The notes under the pieces were generated by a model. That model made no database searches and was not told where the DNA came from. It saw only the letters and a program-made list of their open reading frames with translations. The position numbers were made by a program, and so were the translations under genes. From CAYJGJ01 sp964367585 (lineage in GTDB: Bacteria; Bacillota; Clostridia; Peptostreptococcales; Anaerovoracaceae), in the NCBI GenBank assembly GCA_964367585.1, contig CAYIYH010000015.1, positions 1 through 33,133 of the forward strand: a stretch of 33,133 bases of DNA, read 5' to 3'. Shown here piece by piece: positions 7,624 through 15,968 of this stretch. Each line of letters begins with the position of its first letter. Position 1 is the stretch's first letter.

Positions 7624-8847
7624 ATGCTGTACAGAAAAATTGCAGAAAATGCGCCGGAAGTTTCCTTGCTGGGGTACGGTTGCATGCGCTTTCTCTCAAA
7701 GGGAGGCACAATTAATAAAGAGCTTGCGTTCGAACAGCTGAAACTTGCATACGACAATGGGGTGAATTATTTTGATACTGCATATCCGTATCATGCCGGT
7801 AAAAGTGAGGTTGTGCTAGGAGAATTTATAAAGAAATATAATCTTCGTGACAAAGTCTACATAGCGGATAAGTTGCCTGTGTTTTTGGTGAATAAACGAG
7901 AACAATTCAATAAATTCTTCAATACACAGCTTGAGCGTCTGGACACTGAGTACATAGATTTTTATTTGATGCACATGTTGACTAGTATGGCCGATTGGGA
8001 AAAGCTAAAAGGACTCGGTATAATCGAATTTATAAACGAAAAGAGGGAAAGTGGCAAAATTCGTCACATCGGTTTTTCTTATCATGGCAGACCGGAAGAC
8101 TTTATCAATATATTAGAAGACTATCCGTGGGAATTTTGTCAAATTCAATACAACTATATAGACGAAAATTATCAAGCCGGGAAAGTTGGATTGAATAGGG
8201 CTAAGGAATTAGGCATTGGGGTAGTAATAATGGAGCCGCTGCGCGGTGGAGCCCTTGCAAATCAAGCCCCTGACAAGGTGAAAGAGTTGTTTGAAAACTA
8301 CCACGAAAAAAGGAGTGCCGCGTATTGGTCTCTAAGATTTATTATGAACCACGAAGGTGTCAGTACTGTGTTGAGTGGTATGAATGTCAATGAACATATT
8401 ATTGACAATGTCAATGTGGCAAGTATCACAACAGAAAATTCAATGAGCGAGGCGGAGAGTGAAGTAATAGAGAATGCAAAGATAATTTACAGTGAGTTGA
8501 TGAAAGTACCTTGTACAGGCTGTAACTACTGTACCCCATGTCCTTTTGGTGTTGATATACCTTTGATATTCGCTGATTACAATAGTAAGTATTTTTTCAA
8601 AGGTGGGCTAGGTGGAATTCAATATTTGGCGAGACACACAGGGGCGATGGGTGAAAAAAGTGGCGTAAATTTATGTACTGATTGTGGCAAATGTAAAAAA
8701 CAGTGCCCGCAGAATATTGATATCCCATTAAAATTAAAAGAAGCTCATAAAGAACTTGACAATGTAATTTTAAGAGGTGCTCTGTCGGTAGCTATGGTGT
8801 TTTTAGGAAGAAATAAGAAAAGTAGAAAGTCAGAACTCATGACATAA
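7624..8847 (+). CDS. Aldo/keto reductase with C-terminal 4Fe-4S motifs (COG1453 type)
   Basis: A 407-residue protein. The frame is open from 7600, but AAGGAG at 7610-7615 fits ATG 7624. The aldo/keto reductase barrel covers about 1-275 with the full catalytic tetrad D51, Y54, K83 and H117. The tail carries two cysteine groups: C297/C300/C303/C306 followed by P, and C351/C354/C357/C361 followed by P, each with I-D-I-P or V-D-I-P after it. This is the COG1453 oxidoreductase architecture of anaerobes, in which the clusters may pass electrons to the barrel. Substrate unknown. It stands alone between two terminators. Confidence 0.85.
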   Translation: MLYRKIAENAPEVSLLGYGCMRFLSKGGTINKELAFEQLKLAYDNGVNYFDTAYPYHAGKSEVVLGEFIKKYNLRDKVYIADKLPVFLVNKREQFNKFFNTQLERLDTEYIDFYLMHMLTSMADWEKLKGLGIIEFINEKRESGKIRHIGFSYHGRPEDFINILEDYPWEFCQIQYNYIDENYQAGKVGLNRAKELGIGVVIMEPLRGGALANQAPDKVKELFENYHEKRSAAYWSLRFIMNHEGVSTVLSGMNVNEHIIDNVNVASITTENSMSEAESEVIENAKIIYSELMKVPCTGCNYCTPCPFGVDIPLIFADYNSKYFFKGGLGGIQYLARHTGAMGEKSGVNLCTDCGKCKKQCPQNIDIPLKLKEAHKELDNVILRGALSVAMVFLGRNKKSRKSELMT

Positions 8848-8905
8848 AATTCACTTTAGTTTTTATTCTTTCGAATAAGTTTTATATATTTAGTGTATAT
8901 CCAGC

Positions 8906-8954
8906 GAGGTGTTAAATGCAAGCATGATGGGGGCTTCATTTGATGCCTCTTTTT
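8906..8954 (+). terminator. Long hairpin with T-tract after the aldo/keto reductase
   Basis: GAGGTGTTAAAT (8906-8917) pairs over its whole length, with G-U pairs, to ATTTGATGCCTC (8938-8949). An inner AAGC/GCTT stem continues the helix, and five T residues follow (8950-8954). A shorter GGGGCTTC/GATGCCTC stem is an alternative fold. Confidence 0.65.
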
Positions 8955-8959
8955 ACCCT

Positions 8960-9060
8960 CTTCGCAATGATCATTATTTTTTCAGTAGTATTAGTATTAG
9001 TATTGGTATTGGTACGATATCTCCTTGTAGCTCTGGCAACACCATTTTTCTTGCATAATA
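8960..9060 (-). pseudogene. Possible small transposase remnant
   Basis: On the minus strand one frame reads K-K-N-G-V-A-R-A-T-R-R-Y-R-T-N, similar to the helix-turn-helix start of IS3/IS481-type transposases (usual form YGV-x-x-A-x-x-x-Y-x-T-N-R). It runs into a TACCAA/TACTAA hexamer microsatellite and has no start, no catalytic part and no inverted ends. It may be a decayed fragment or chance. Confidence 0.2.
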
Positions 9061-9082
9061 ATCCGGAATTACTAATAATATA

Positions 9083-9111
9083 TTGAATATTCCGGTAGAT
9101 TGTATTAGAAT
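9083..9111 (+). promoter_or_regulatory. SigA-type promoter of the FIST-EAL-GGDEF operon
   Basis: TTGAAT (9083-9088), a 17-bp spacer and TAGAAT (9106-9111), 5 of 6 matches in each box. Transcription would start near 9118, inside the tandem repeats, giving a leader of about 60 nt before the ATG at 9178. Confidence 0.55.
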
Positions 9112-9113
9112 AC

Positions 9114-9173
9114 AAAATAACTAAAGATGATGCAAAATAATTAGAGATTACGTAAAATAAGAACGGGATTCAG
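9114..9173 (+). repeat. Three 20-bp tandem units beginning AAAATAA
   Basis: AAAATAA recurs at 9114, 9134 and 9154, exactly 20 bp apart; the 13 bases between are only partly conserved. The array fills the predicted leader and stops 4 bp before the start codon at 9178. Iteron-like spacing (about two helical turns) could serve a regulator, but this is inference. Confidence 0.5.
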
Positions 9174-9177
9174 TATT

Positions 9178-9477
9178 ATGAAACGAAACCGCTTTTTAGG
9201 AATTCTAGTTGCAATATTAGTTATGTGGAGCGCATTACCATATAGCGCTCAAGCTTTTACTTCAGATGAAATTATTCGCGTCGGATATTATACGGAAGAC
9301 GACTTAGTTTCGAGCATAGGCAGTGTGGGAAATGAAGGATATGGATATGATGTTTTAAGGAAGATAGAGGAAGTCAGTAATCTTAACTTCGAGCTTCTCG
9401 AAGTAGAATTAGTAAAAATATATACACGAATTAACATCAACATTGAGAACAATATAATAAGGGTGGGCGAAGCATGA
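9178..9477 (+). pseudogene. Truncated solute-binding (SBP_bac_3-like) domain, kept as leader ORF
   Basis: A 99-residue ORF with a signal peptide (MKRNRFLGILVAILVMW... up to about residue 26). The following 50 residues match the start of the protein at 27893: both have V-G-N-E-G-Y-G-[YF]-[DE]-[VI]-L-[RK]-K-I-E-E followed by F-E. Similarity ends near residue 77, after which the sequence is unlike a binding domain. This is the N-terminal stub of a paralogue of that protein. Its stop overlaps the start of the next gene in ATGA (9474-9477), and the downstream ribosome site is weak, so translation of the stub may still be needed for coupled expression of the large protein. Confidence 0.65.
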
Positions 9478-12400
9478 AAATATTAAAAACACTTTATGAG
9501 AATAAGGATAGTTTATTGAATTATCTCAAAGAAAATACTTTCGAAGATGACTATAGTTGGCTTGTAAGAATACATGCGTCTACCCCCGATAAAGAATTGT
9601 GTGAAAGTATCGCAAAAGCGATAAATGAAGCCCTTCCTAAAGCGACTGTTACAGGATGCAGTGTAAGCGGTGTAATTTATGATTCCGAGATATATGACAA
9701 TGAAACACTGATATTATTTACAGGTTTTGAAAAAGCTGCCGTAAAGAATGATTTCTTCTCGATCGAAGACATGTCGGATTCAGAAATTATTTCCCATGTT
9801 GAAAAAAGTGCCGAGGGAATATCTCCTGCACTTGCAATTATTCACGTGGGAAAATTAGGCTCGCAGATAGAAAGTGTAGTAAAAGGAATTTCCGAAAAAC
9901 TTCCACATATTCCTTTCATAGGAGGCGTAGCAGGTTGCCAGGACCCGCAAGGAAATGTCATATCTGTAGTCTTTGATGAAAAGGGGGTCTATGAAAATGC
10001 GATCGCCATTACTTATATTAGTGGCGATTTCGTGCTAGCGTATACCAATCCGATTGTAGGACATGCTCCAATAAGTGATGTTCATACGATAACTTCTATG
10101 ACAGATGATTGTATCAATGAAATTGATGGAAAACCCTCCGTTGAATGGATAAGCGAGCAACTAGGAATTGATCAATTGGAAGAGAATATCGACTTTGAAA
10201 CAACTGTCTCGACAGACGTATTATTACGATTCCCTTTTGTCTTAGAAGGATGTGATGGGGCGAGTAGATTTGTTCGATATGACGATAACGAGGGAAAACT
10301 GAGACAATATTATACTCAAGCTGGTGAGAATACAGAATTTAGGTTGGGATATGTAAGTCCAATTAAGAGCGTAGAAGAATGGCAAAATCTTTGCTATGAT
10401 TTGCACGATACTCCAGCAGAAACTATGTTTTGCTATAGCTGTCTTTTCCGGAAACTATTTCTCAACAACTTGTCCAAATGGGAAATGGCGCCATTTAAAG
10501 GGCAAGATGTATGTGGGGCATTCATGTTTGGAGAAATATGTGCTAAAAATAGCAATACATACTTTTACAATGGAACTTGCGCTGTCCTTACTATGGCGGA
10601 AAGGGCGGTATATATTAAACCGAACTTAAATGCGTATGAGCGTTTTGATGAATTAGATGATACAAATTCTGAAATGGTCAAAACTTTGGAAAATATCGCA
10701 GCGCTTTCTGCTCAGAATGAAGGATTTGATTTATTCAAAAATGCAATTGAAAATGAAAATATTTCAAAAGGAAATATTCAAGCTTATACAGAAACAATCG
10801 GTAGTTTTTTATACTCAAGAGAAAATGGAAGCAATCTTAAGATCTGTATTGTAAAATTGGATAACGAGGTGACAAGCAATAATTCAAAAAGCAGCATGGA
10901 CATTGCAAAACTAATGACAGAAATGAAAGATTTTGTTAATACCGAGTTCAATTCGTCTAAAACAGATATAACCTTTTTCCGTTTTAGACTCAATTCATTC
11001 TTTTTTACCGCGGAAAATTCAGTTAATGATATTATGTTTATTAAAATAGTAAAAGAGCTGTTTTCAAAATTTGCGAATGATAACGACAACTACAATATTA
11101 TTAAATTTGCAGTATCGCTAGAAGGAAAGTATCCCGGTGAACTTCTGGAATACATAAAGAAGTATTCGCTTGAAAAGACACCTAAATTACTCAACTGTGA
11201 TGATTTTGCGGAAGAAAGCGATGATTTGCAAAGAGAATTTAAGATCGTAGATGTCATAAAAGATGCATTAGATAATAATAGGATAACTCCTTATTTTCAA
11301 GGGATATATGATAATAAAAGAAATAACTTTTTTGCATATGAAGCACTTATGCGTATTCAAACATCAGACGGTAAAATCCTTTTACCAGGCGAATTTTTGG
11401 AAATATCCAAAAAACATGACTTATATCTTAAGCTAAGTCGTAGTATGGTGTTTAAGGTTCTTGAACTGTTTGCAGAGCGTACAGAAGTTATCTCAATTAA
11501 TATTTCTTTTCTAGACATAAACTCGCCTGAATTTGTACAGGAGATTCTGAGTAGACTAGATTCGATGAGCAATCCGGGACATTTTATTTTTGAACTAGTG
11601 GAAACAGAAAAATATGCAAACCAGGAAAATTTACGCCAATTTATCCGTAGTGCGCGAAATTACGGTGTAAAAATTGCTATCGATGATTTTGGTTCGGGCT
11701 ACTCTAACTTTATTGAGATAGGCAATCTTGAAATTGACTACATTAAAATTAACGGATCCTTGATGGACTTATTAGATACCGATGCTAGCTATAATCAAAT
11801 TCTTGAAAGCATATTCTTTCTTAGCAAAAAAATGCAAGTAGATTTGATTGCTGAATCGGTGGAAACATCCGCGGTACAGAAAAAGTTAATTAGCAGTGGC
11901 ATAAGGTACTCTCAAGGATTCTTGTTTTCGAAACCAATGCCGATAGAACAACTTAATAATGTTTCATCCCAAAATATAGCCGTCGAAGAAGAAGAGAATA
12001 ATACAGACACGGTGCAATTTTTCGCTAATAATAGAGCTAGTAACAAGATTAAATATTTGTCGGTATGGAGTGGAATCATCGTTGCTGTACTGTTTTTAAT
12101 TGCAACATACTTTTTCACATCATTTAACGTACAAACTGTCGAGGAGTCGGGAGACACTTTTTTGGTCGAACTAGCAACAATCATGACAGACAAAATATCT
12201 TCTATTACTGAAGACTCTTCCGACATGTTGCTTGCAACTGAAAGAGCTGTTTTTTCACACTATCCTGATGCTGTTGCCATGTCATCTGCGATGAGAGACA
12301 TGGTTGAAGTTGGATTGTTTGATGCAATATATATATCGGTCGACGACCAACCTCCAGTAAATTCGACAGGAAAAGAATTGTCTTCAAACATCGAACTAGA

Positions 12401-13550
12401 GTTGCGAAACGCAAGTGAAAAAGAAACTGAAATCCTTCCACCTGCTACAGATTTAGACAGCAATAGAGATTTTTTTGCTATTGCTGCTCCAATTTACATT
12501 GATGACGAGTACAGAGGAGAAATATATGGAATATTTTACATTGATAATTTTGCTTCTGTCTTAGATTTGAAGAGCTTCGGCGGAGAGGCTTTTTATCATC
12601 TTTGTCAAGTGGATGGAACTCCGCTGATTGTTAGCGGAAGTAGTGACAACGCATTTGCCGGAGGAGATATGTATGAATTTATTTCCACATTAAGTATGAC
12701 CAATGGTCATACGCCCGAGTCTCTACGTGTAGATATGGAAAATGGAAATAATGCACTGTTAAAATATGAACTAAATGGAGAAGCAAGAACGGCGGTTATG
12801 GCTGCTGTTCCTGGTACCGACTGGTGCGTAGTAAGTGTGTTGCTTAATGACGTAACTGGTGAGATATCACAGCGAATTAATAATGCAACACTCGTTTTTA
12901 CCATATTTGTGCTTTTAATATTTACTGCATATCTTGCGCAAACAATTATAGAATACAGAAGAAATGAGAAAATCCTCAAAAAAGCATATGAATCGAGTCA
13001 ACTAATTGCAAACAGTTTGCAATCTACAGTTGAAACAGATTATTTGACCAAAACGTATAGTAGGTTAGCAGTACAAGAGAAAATTTCTGAAGCGATACAA
13101 AAGATAAAGAAAGAACAAAGTGACACTATACATGCATTGCTTATCTTGGATATTGATAATTTCAAAATGATAAATGACACATATGGACATAAAATAGGAG
13201 ATGAATATTTGCTAGAGTTTGTAAGTTCCACAAAAAGCAGTCTTAAAGCAGGTGACATATTGGGGCGTTTAGGTGGAGATGAATTCATAGTTTTATTAAA
13301 AGATATTTCCACAAAAGAAAATGCGACTAAAGCGGTAAAACGTATAATTTCTAATTCAAAAGCAATAGTAATAGATGATGTAGATTTGTCAAGTGTGGGA
13401 GTTAGTATCGGTGCAATAATGATATCAAAGCAATCCGCTGAATATACCGAAGTAAACAATATGGCCGACAAAGCTTTGTATAGCGCTAAAAATGCGGGTA
13501 AGAGTACGTATGAGTTTTATGAAGATATTGGGTTATCCTTTAAAATATGA
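9474..13550 (+). CDS. FIST - degenerate GGDEF - EAL - TM - Cache-like - TM - GGDEF protein
   Basis: A 1358-residue protein. Residues about 25-375 form FIST N and C domains, a cytoplasmic small-ligand sensor (G-C-S-V-S-G, I-G-G-V-A-G). About 420-570 look like a decayed GGDEF domain. An EAL phosphodiesterase domain covers about 590-840 with E-A-L at 622, the Asn of I-N-I-S, E-L-V-E-T, I-A-I-D-D-F-G near 737, Y-I-K-I, A-E-S-V-E and Y-S-Q-G all kept, so it should hydrolyse c-di-GMP. A membrane helix (about 862-882), an extracytoplasmic Cache-like sensor and a second helix (about 1139-1160) follow. The C-terminal cyclase has an intact G-G-D-E-F near 1266; its inhibitory site is K-x-x-D rather than R-x-x-D. 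The order is unusual, with opposite activities on the two sides of a membrane sensor. It starts at ATG 9474, coupled to the upstream stub. No terminator is obvious downstream. Confidence 0.85.
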   Translation: MKILKTLYENKDSLLNYLKENTFEDDYSWLVRIHASTPDKELCESIAKAINEALPKATVTGCSVSGVIYDSEIYDNETLILFTGFEKAAVKNDFFSIEDMSDSEIISHVEKSAEGISPALAIIHVGKLGSQIESVVKGISEKLPHIPFIGGVAGCQDPQGNVISVVFDEKGVYENAIAITYISGDFVLAYTNPIVGHAPISDVHTITSMTDDCINEIDGKPSVEWISEQLGIDQLEENIDFETTVSTDVLLRFPFVLEGCDGASRFVRYDDNEGKLRQYYTQAGENTEFRLGYVSPIKSVEEWQNLCYDLHDTPAETMFCYSCLFRKLFLNNLSKWEMAPFKGQDVCGAFMFGEICAKNSNTYFYNGTCAVLTMAERAVYIKPNLNAYERFDELDDTNSEMVKTLENIAALSAQNEGFDLFKNAIENENISKGNIQAYTETIGSFLYSRENGSNLKICIVKLDNEVTSNNSKSSMDIAKLMTEMKDFVNTEFNSSKTDITFFRFRLNSFFFTAENSVNDIMFIKIVKELFSKFANDNDNYNIIKFAVSLEGKYPGELLEYIKKYSLEKTPKLLNCDDFAEESDDLQREFKIVDVIKDALDNNRITPYFQGIYDNKRNNFFAYEALMRIQTSDGKILLPGEFLEISKKHDLYLKLSRSMVFKVLELFAERTEVISINISFLDINSPEFVQEILSRLDSMSNPGHFIFELVETEKYANQENLRQFIRSARNYGVKIAIDDFGSGYSNFIEIGNLEIDYIKINGSLMDLLDTDASYNQILESIFFLSKKMQVDLIAESVETSAVQKKLISSGIRYSQGFLFSKPMPIEQLNNVSSQNIAVEEEENNTDTVQFFANNRASNKIKYLSVWSGIIVAVLFLIATYFFTSFNVQTVEESGDTFLVELATIMTDKISSITEDSSDMLLATERAVFSHYPDAVAMSSAMRDMVEVGLFDAIYISVDDQPPVNSTGKELSSNIELELRNASEKETEILPPATDLDSNRDFFAIAAPIYIDDEYRGEIYGIFYIDNFASVLDLKSFGGEAFYHLCQVDGTPLIVSGSSDNAFAGGDMYEFISTLSMTNGHTPESLRVDMENGNNALLKYELNGEARTAVMAAVPGTDWCVVSVLLNDVTGEISQRINNATLVFTIFVLLIFTAYLAQTIIEYRRNEKILKKAYESSQLIANSLQSTVETDYLTKTYSRLAVQEKISEAIQKIKKEQSDTIHALLILDIDNFKMINDTYGHKIGDEYLLEFVSSTKSSLKAGDILGRLGGDEFIVLLKDISTKENATKAVKRIISNSKAIVIDDVDLSSVGVSIGAIMISKQSAEYTEVNNMADKALYSAKNAGKSTYEFYEDIGLSFKI

Positions 13551-13658
13551 TAAGCCATTACTCCTATCATACCTGATAAGATGTATTCTAAAATACAATC
13601 AATATTTTCAACATTACTGTGATTTTTAAACAATATACTTATTAAGCTTATCAAAAAA

Positions 13659-13686
13659 TTTCTTTATTCCGTTATACCAAAAAATG
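13659..13686 (+). repeat. Short direct repeat, copy A (partner at 15819)
   Basis: TTTCTTTATTCCGTTATACC followed by AAAAAATG. The copy at 15819-15845 differs at two bases plus one A fewer. The pair brackets the flavin oxidoreductase and DUF3267 genes. Confidence 0.45.
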
Positions 13687-13716
13687 TATAATACTATTTA
13701 TTCCAAAAGTACATAC

Positions 13717-13745
13717 TTGCAAATAATTTAGCTTGATTATATAAT
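13717..13745 (+). promoter_or_regulatory. SigA-type promoter of the flavin oxidoreductase gene
   Basis: TTGCAA (13717-13722), 17-bp spacer, perfect TATAAT (13740-13745). Transcription should start near 13752, about 32 nt before the ATG at 13784. Confidence 0.7.
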
Positions 13746-13783
13746 AGTTATGCGGTAAAACAGAAAATACATAAGGAGAAAAA

Positions 13784-14872
13784 ATGAATATCTTAAAAGA
13801 AAGTAAAATAAAAAACCAAAAGCTAAAAAATAGTTTTATTAGAGCAGCAACTTGGGAAAATATGGCTGATGAAGGTGGAAACATCACAGAAAAACTATTT
13901 TCATTATATGAAGAACTCGCAAAAGGTGGAGTAGGCTCTATTTTAACAAGTTATGCACATGTTACAGAGGAAGAAAAACCAATTTCCGGAATGATTGCTT
14001 TTTATGATGATAAATTTATTGAGCAACATAAAAAATTAGTTGAAATATGTCATTCCTATAACACTAAAATATTTTTGCAAGCTGCCTATGGTGGCTCTAT
14101 GACTAATTTAGATCCACCATCTAAAAAGATTTTTGCTCCATCCGCTGTGAAAAATGAAATGACTGGTATTACTCCTATCGAAATGACTAAAGATGACATC
14201 AAATATCTAAGACAGAAATTTGTAGATAGTGCTATTCGCGCTGAAAAATCTGGATATGATGGTATTCAAATTCACTCTGCTCATGGTTATACACTCAGTC
14301 ATTTTCTTTCGGGGGATTATAATATAAGAACTGATGAATATGGTGGTTCAATTGAAAATCGAGTAAGATTTCTATGTGAAATCATCAAGTCAGTTAAGAC
14401 TGTTGTATCAGATGATTTTATTGTTATGGTCAAAATCAACTCAGAAGATTTTACTGAAAAGGGACTAACTCAAGAAGAAAGTTTAGAAGTTTGTAAAATG
14501 CTTGAAAAAATTGGTATTGATGCTATTGAAATCAGTGGCTCAAATAATTCTTCTAAATTTACAAATGACAATAATTTAGTATGTTCAAGAACAAAAATTA
14601 GAAAAGATGTTGACTCATATTTCGCGGAATTTGCTGTTAAAGCGTCTAATGAGATAAAAGTACCTATTATATTAACAGGTGGAAACAGAAATTTAAAGCT
14701 TATGGAAAAAATGTATAATGAGTCTAATATAGCTTTATTTGGAATTTCAAGACCACTCGTATCAGAGGCAAATTTGATTGATTTATGGTCAAAAAATCCG
14801 GATTACACACCAAAATGTGTATCTTGTAATATGTGTTTTTCTACACCAGACAAACAATGTATTCTTCATTGA
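13784..14872 (+). CDS. Old-yellow-enzyme family NADH:flavin oxidoreductase
   Basis: A 362-residue protein with TAAGGAG just upstream of ATG 13784. It has the FMN barrel pattern of the family: an early R-A-A-T-W-E-N-M segment, I-Q-I-H-S-A-H-G-Y-T-L-S-H-F-L-S (the conserved substrate-binding His pair region), R-T-D-E-Y-G-G-S-I-E-N-R-V-R-F, and a late I-L-T-G-G-N-R FMN phosphate loop. The length fits the single-domain class; there is no C-terminal NADH domain as in the long 2-enoate or bile-acid reductases. The tail has C-V-S-C-N-M-C-F, common in this subgroup. It likely reduces an activated alkene; substrate unknown. It has its own promoter and is convergent with the DUF3267 gene. Confidence 0.82.
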   Translation: MNILKESKIKNQKLKNSFIRAATWENMADEGGNITEKLFSLYEELAKGGVGSILTSYAHVTEEEKPISGMIAFYDDKFIEQHKKLVEICHSYNTKIFLQAAYGGSMTNLDPPSKKIFAPSAVKNEMTGITPIEMTKDDIKYLRQKFVDSAIRAEKSGYDGIQIHSAHGYTLSHFLSGDYNIRTDEYGGSIENRVRFLCEIIKSVKTVVSDDFIVMVKINSEDFTEKGLTQEESLEVCKMLEKIGIDAIEISGSNNSSKFTNDNNLVCSRTKIRKDVDSYFAEFAVKASNEIKVPIILTGGNRNLKLMEKMYNESNIALFGISRPLVSEANLIDLWSKNPDYTPKCVSCNMCFSTPDKQCILH

Positions 14873-14874
14873 TA

Positions 14875-14993
14875 AGGAGTAACATATCCTGCCTCAGACA
14901 ACTTGATAGCTTCTTTTTGAAGTTCGCTTTCCTCTCTCATAGGACATATCCCGCTTGCGAAACTTAGGCAAAAAAATATAAAGTCCGCGATGA
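14875..14993 (-). pseudogene. Unidentified C-terminal gene fragment
   Basis: On the minus strand a frame overlaps the end of the DUF3267 gene and continues A-D-F-I-F-F-C-L-S-F-A-S-G-I-C-P-M-R-E-E-S, through K-L-S-E-A-G-Y-V-T-P, to a stop at about 14870. It looks protein-like (mixed hydrophobic helix, then a charged amphipathic tail) but has no start of its own and I do not recognise it. It may be the tail of a deleted gene. Confidence 0.25.
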
Positions 14994-15647
14994 TTACAAG
15001 ACAGCTATCCTTGTACATGGTATATTCGTGTTTGCAGGGCTATAATATGTTTCAAATCCATTATTGATAATTTTTCTATTCTTTTTCACTTGAAATGTAA
15101 CCAACACTATATTTAAAAAGTCAACACAAGAGCCGCCTGCATTAATCAAAAACAAGAAAAATGTATATCCGTTAAGTCCCCCAAGCAAATGCACAACTGG
15201 TAATGGCAATAAAGAAAGAATAACAAAGGGCATACAAGATATCAGAATAAATCGATTCTTTTTCATTGGTTCATATGTATAGACAAATCCGAATAAGCCA
15301 TTAAATCCCCAAAATGTTTTATCTAATGTTAATACATTTGGAATAAATACTCCATGAATAAATTCGTGCAAAATCGTATAAACAAAAATAGCTACAATAA
15401 GTGCGACAATCTTTATATCAGGACTGATGCTAAAAGAAACTGTATCGTCGGTGAATACAGCAAATAGTCCTGGATCCAAATAATATCCAAGAAGAATAAC
15501 TGTCCCACATAAAATAAGCATGAAAGGATAAGCAAATAAAATTGCAAGAGGCAAATTTTTTGGTTCCTTTATTTTTGTCCATCCTTCATTTTCAAGTTTT
15601 TCTTTTAATTTCAAATCTGTCTGAGGGGGTTGATTTACATATTTCAA
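14994..15647 (-). CDS. DUF3267-type membrane zincin (putative metallopeptidase)
   Basis: A 217-residue integral membrane protein. The start codon is TTG (15647-15645), supported by AAAGGAG 6 bases upstream on the minus strand. It has about five membrane segments; the second or third carries I-L-H-E-F-I-H-G, an H-E-x-x-H zinc site, and N-P/N-A-x-x-S-C-x-D-like residues follow late (I-N-A-G-G-S-C-V-D), as in the DUF3267 putative zincin peptidases. Family members have no established substrate. The usual C-terminus ends near G-F-E-T-Y-Y; the last 15 residues here look like added sequence, perhaps from a deletion that joined the gene to the fragment downstream. A copy of the structured repeat begins 20 bp beyond its start. 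Confidence 0.72.
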   Translation of the reverse strand: MKYVNQPPQTDLKLKEKLENEGWTKIKEPKNLPLAILFAYPFMLILCGTVILLGYYLDPGLFAVFTDDTVSFSISPDIKIVALIVAIFVYTILHEFIHGVFIPNVLTLDKTFWGFNGLFGFVYTYEPMKKNRFILISCMPFVILSLLPLPVVHLLGGLNGYTFFLFLINAGGSCVDFLNIVLVTFQVKKNRKIINNGFETYYSPANTNIPCTRIAVL

Positions 15648-15666
15648 AATTGGCTCCTTTAATTAT

Positions 15667-15773
15667 ATAAATAATCTCACATCTTTCAATTATAGTTTAG
15701 AGGAGTTATTTATCGTTCTACTTGCCCTTGCTTCGCAAGATGGCAGATTTATATTAGCCAAGCTAATATAAAT
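15667..15773 (+). repeat. Structured repeat, copy 1 (complete)
   Basis: Stem P1: ATAAATAA-T-CTC (15667-15678) with GAG-TTATTTAT (15703-15713). Linker CGTTCTAC. Stem P2: TTGCC with GGCAG (15742-15746) outside, and CTTGC (15727-15731) with GCAAG (15735-15739) inside a 3-nt loop; a 2-nt AT bulge (15740-15741) sits on the 3' side. Stem P3: ATTTATATTAGC (15747-15758) with a perfect 12-bp partner (15762-15773), loop CAA. It lies just upstream of the minus-strand DUF3267 gene. Confidence 0.8.
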
Positions 15774-15818
15774 ATTCTTCATGTTAACGCAAAATAGTCT
15801 ATGAAAATTATCATTATT

Positions 15819-15845
15819 TTTCTTTATACCATTATACCAAAAATG
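15819..15845 (+). repeat. Short direct repeat, copy B (partner at 13659)
   Basis: TTTCTTTATACCATTATACC followed by AAAAATG; see the copy at 13659. The segment between the two holds the flavin oxidoreductase gene, the DUF3267 gene and structured repeat copy 1. Confidence 0.45.
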
Positions 15846-15968
15846 CAACGTAGTTCAAAGGATATTAAGATTTGTTTTCATTACCATAATGAGAGTATTA
15901 AGTGTATATAGTGTAAGGTCGTAAGTGTTATATCAAAATAAGTCTGTCAATAAAAATCATAAAAGTTA

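Larger units (their letters stand above)
8848..9177. other. Intergenic region of 330 bp with repeats
   Basis: Holds the terminator at 8906-8954, a hexamer run (RGTATT, about 8979-9014), an inverted repeat CCGGAAT (9063-9069) / ATTCCGG (9089-9095), the promoter at 9083-9111 and three 20-bp tandem units from 9114. No gene is supported on the plus strand. Confidence 0.6.

Noticed and set aside
8979..9014. Hexamer run as phase-variable switch
   Set aside because: The copies are already diverged and lie far from any start codon or promoter box; it is more likely decayed sequence.
10784..11089. Minus-strand ORFs inside the large c-di-GMP genes
   Set aside because: They are shadows of strongly supported coding frames, with no ribosome sites or recognisable domains.
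15747..15773. Rho-independent terminators in the structured repeats
   Set aside because: The stems are not followed by T-tracts, and copy 2 lies between a promoter and its gene.
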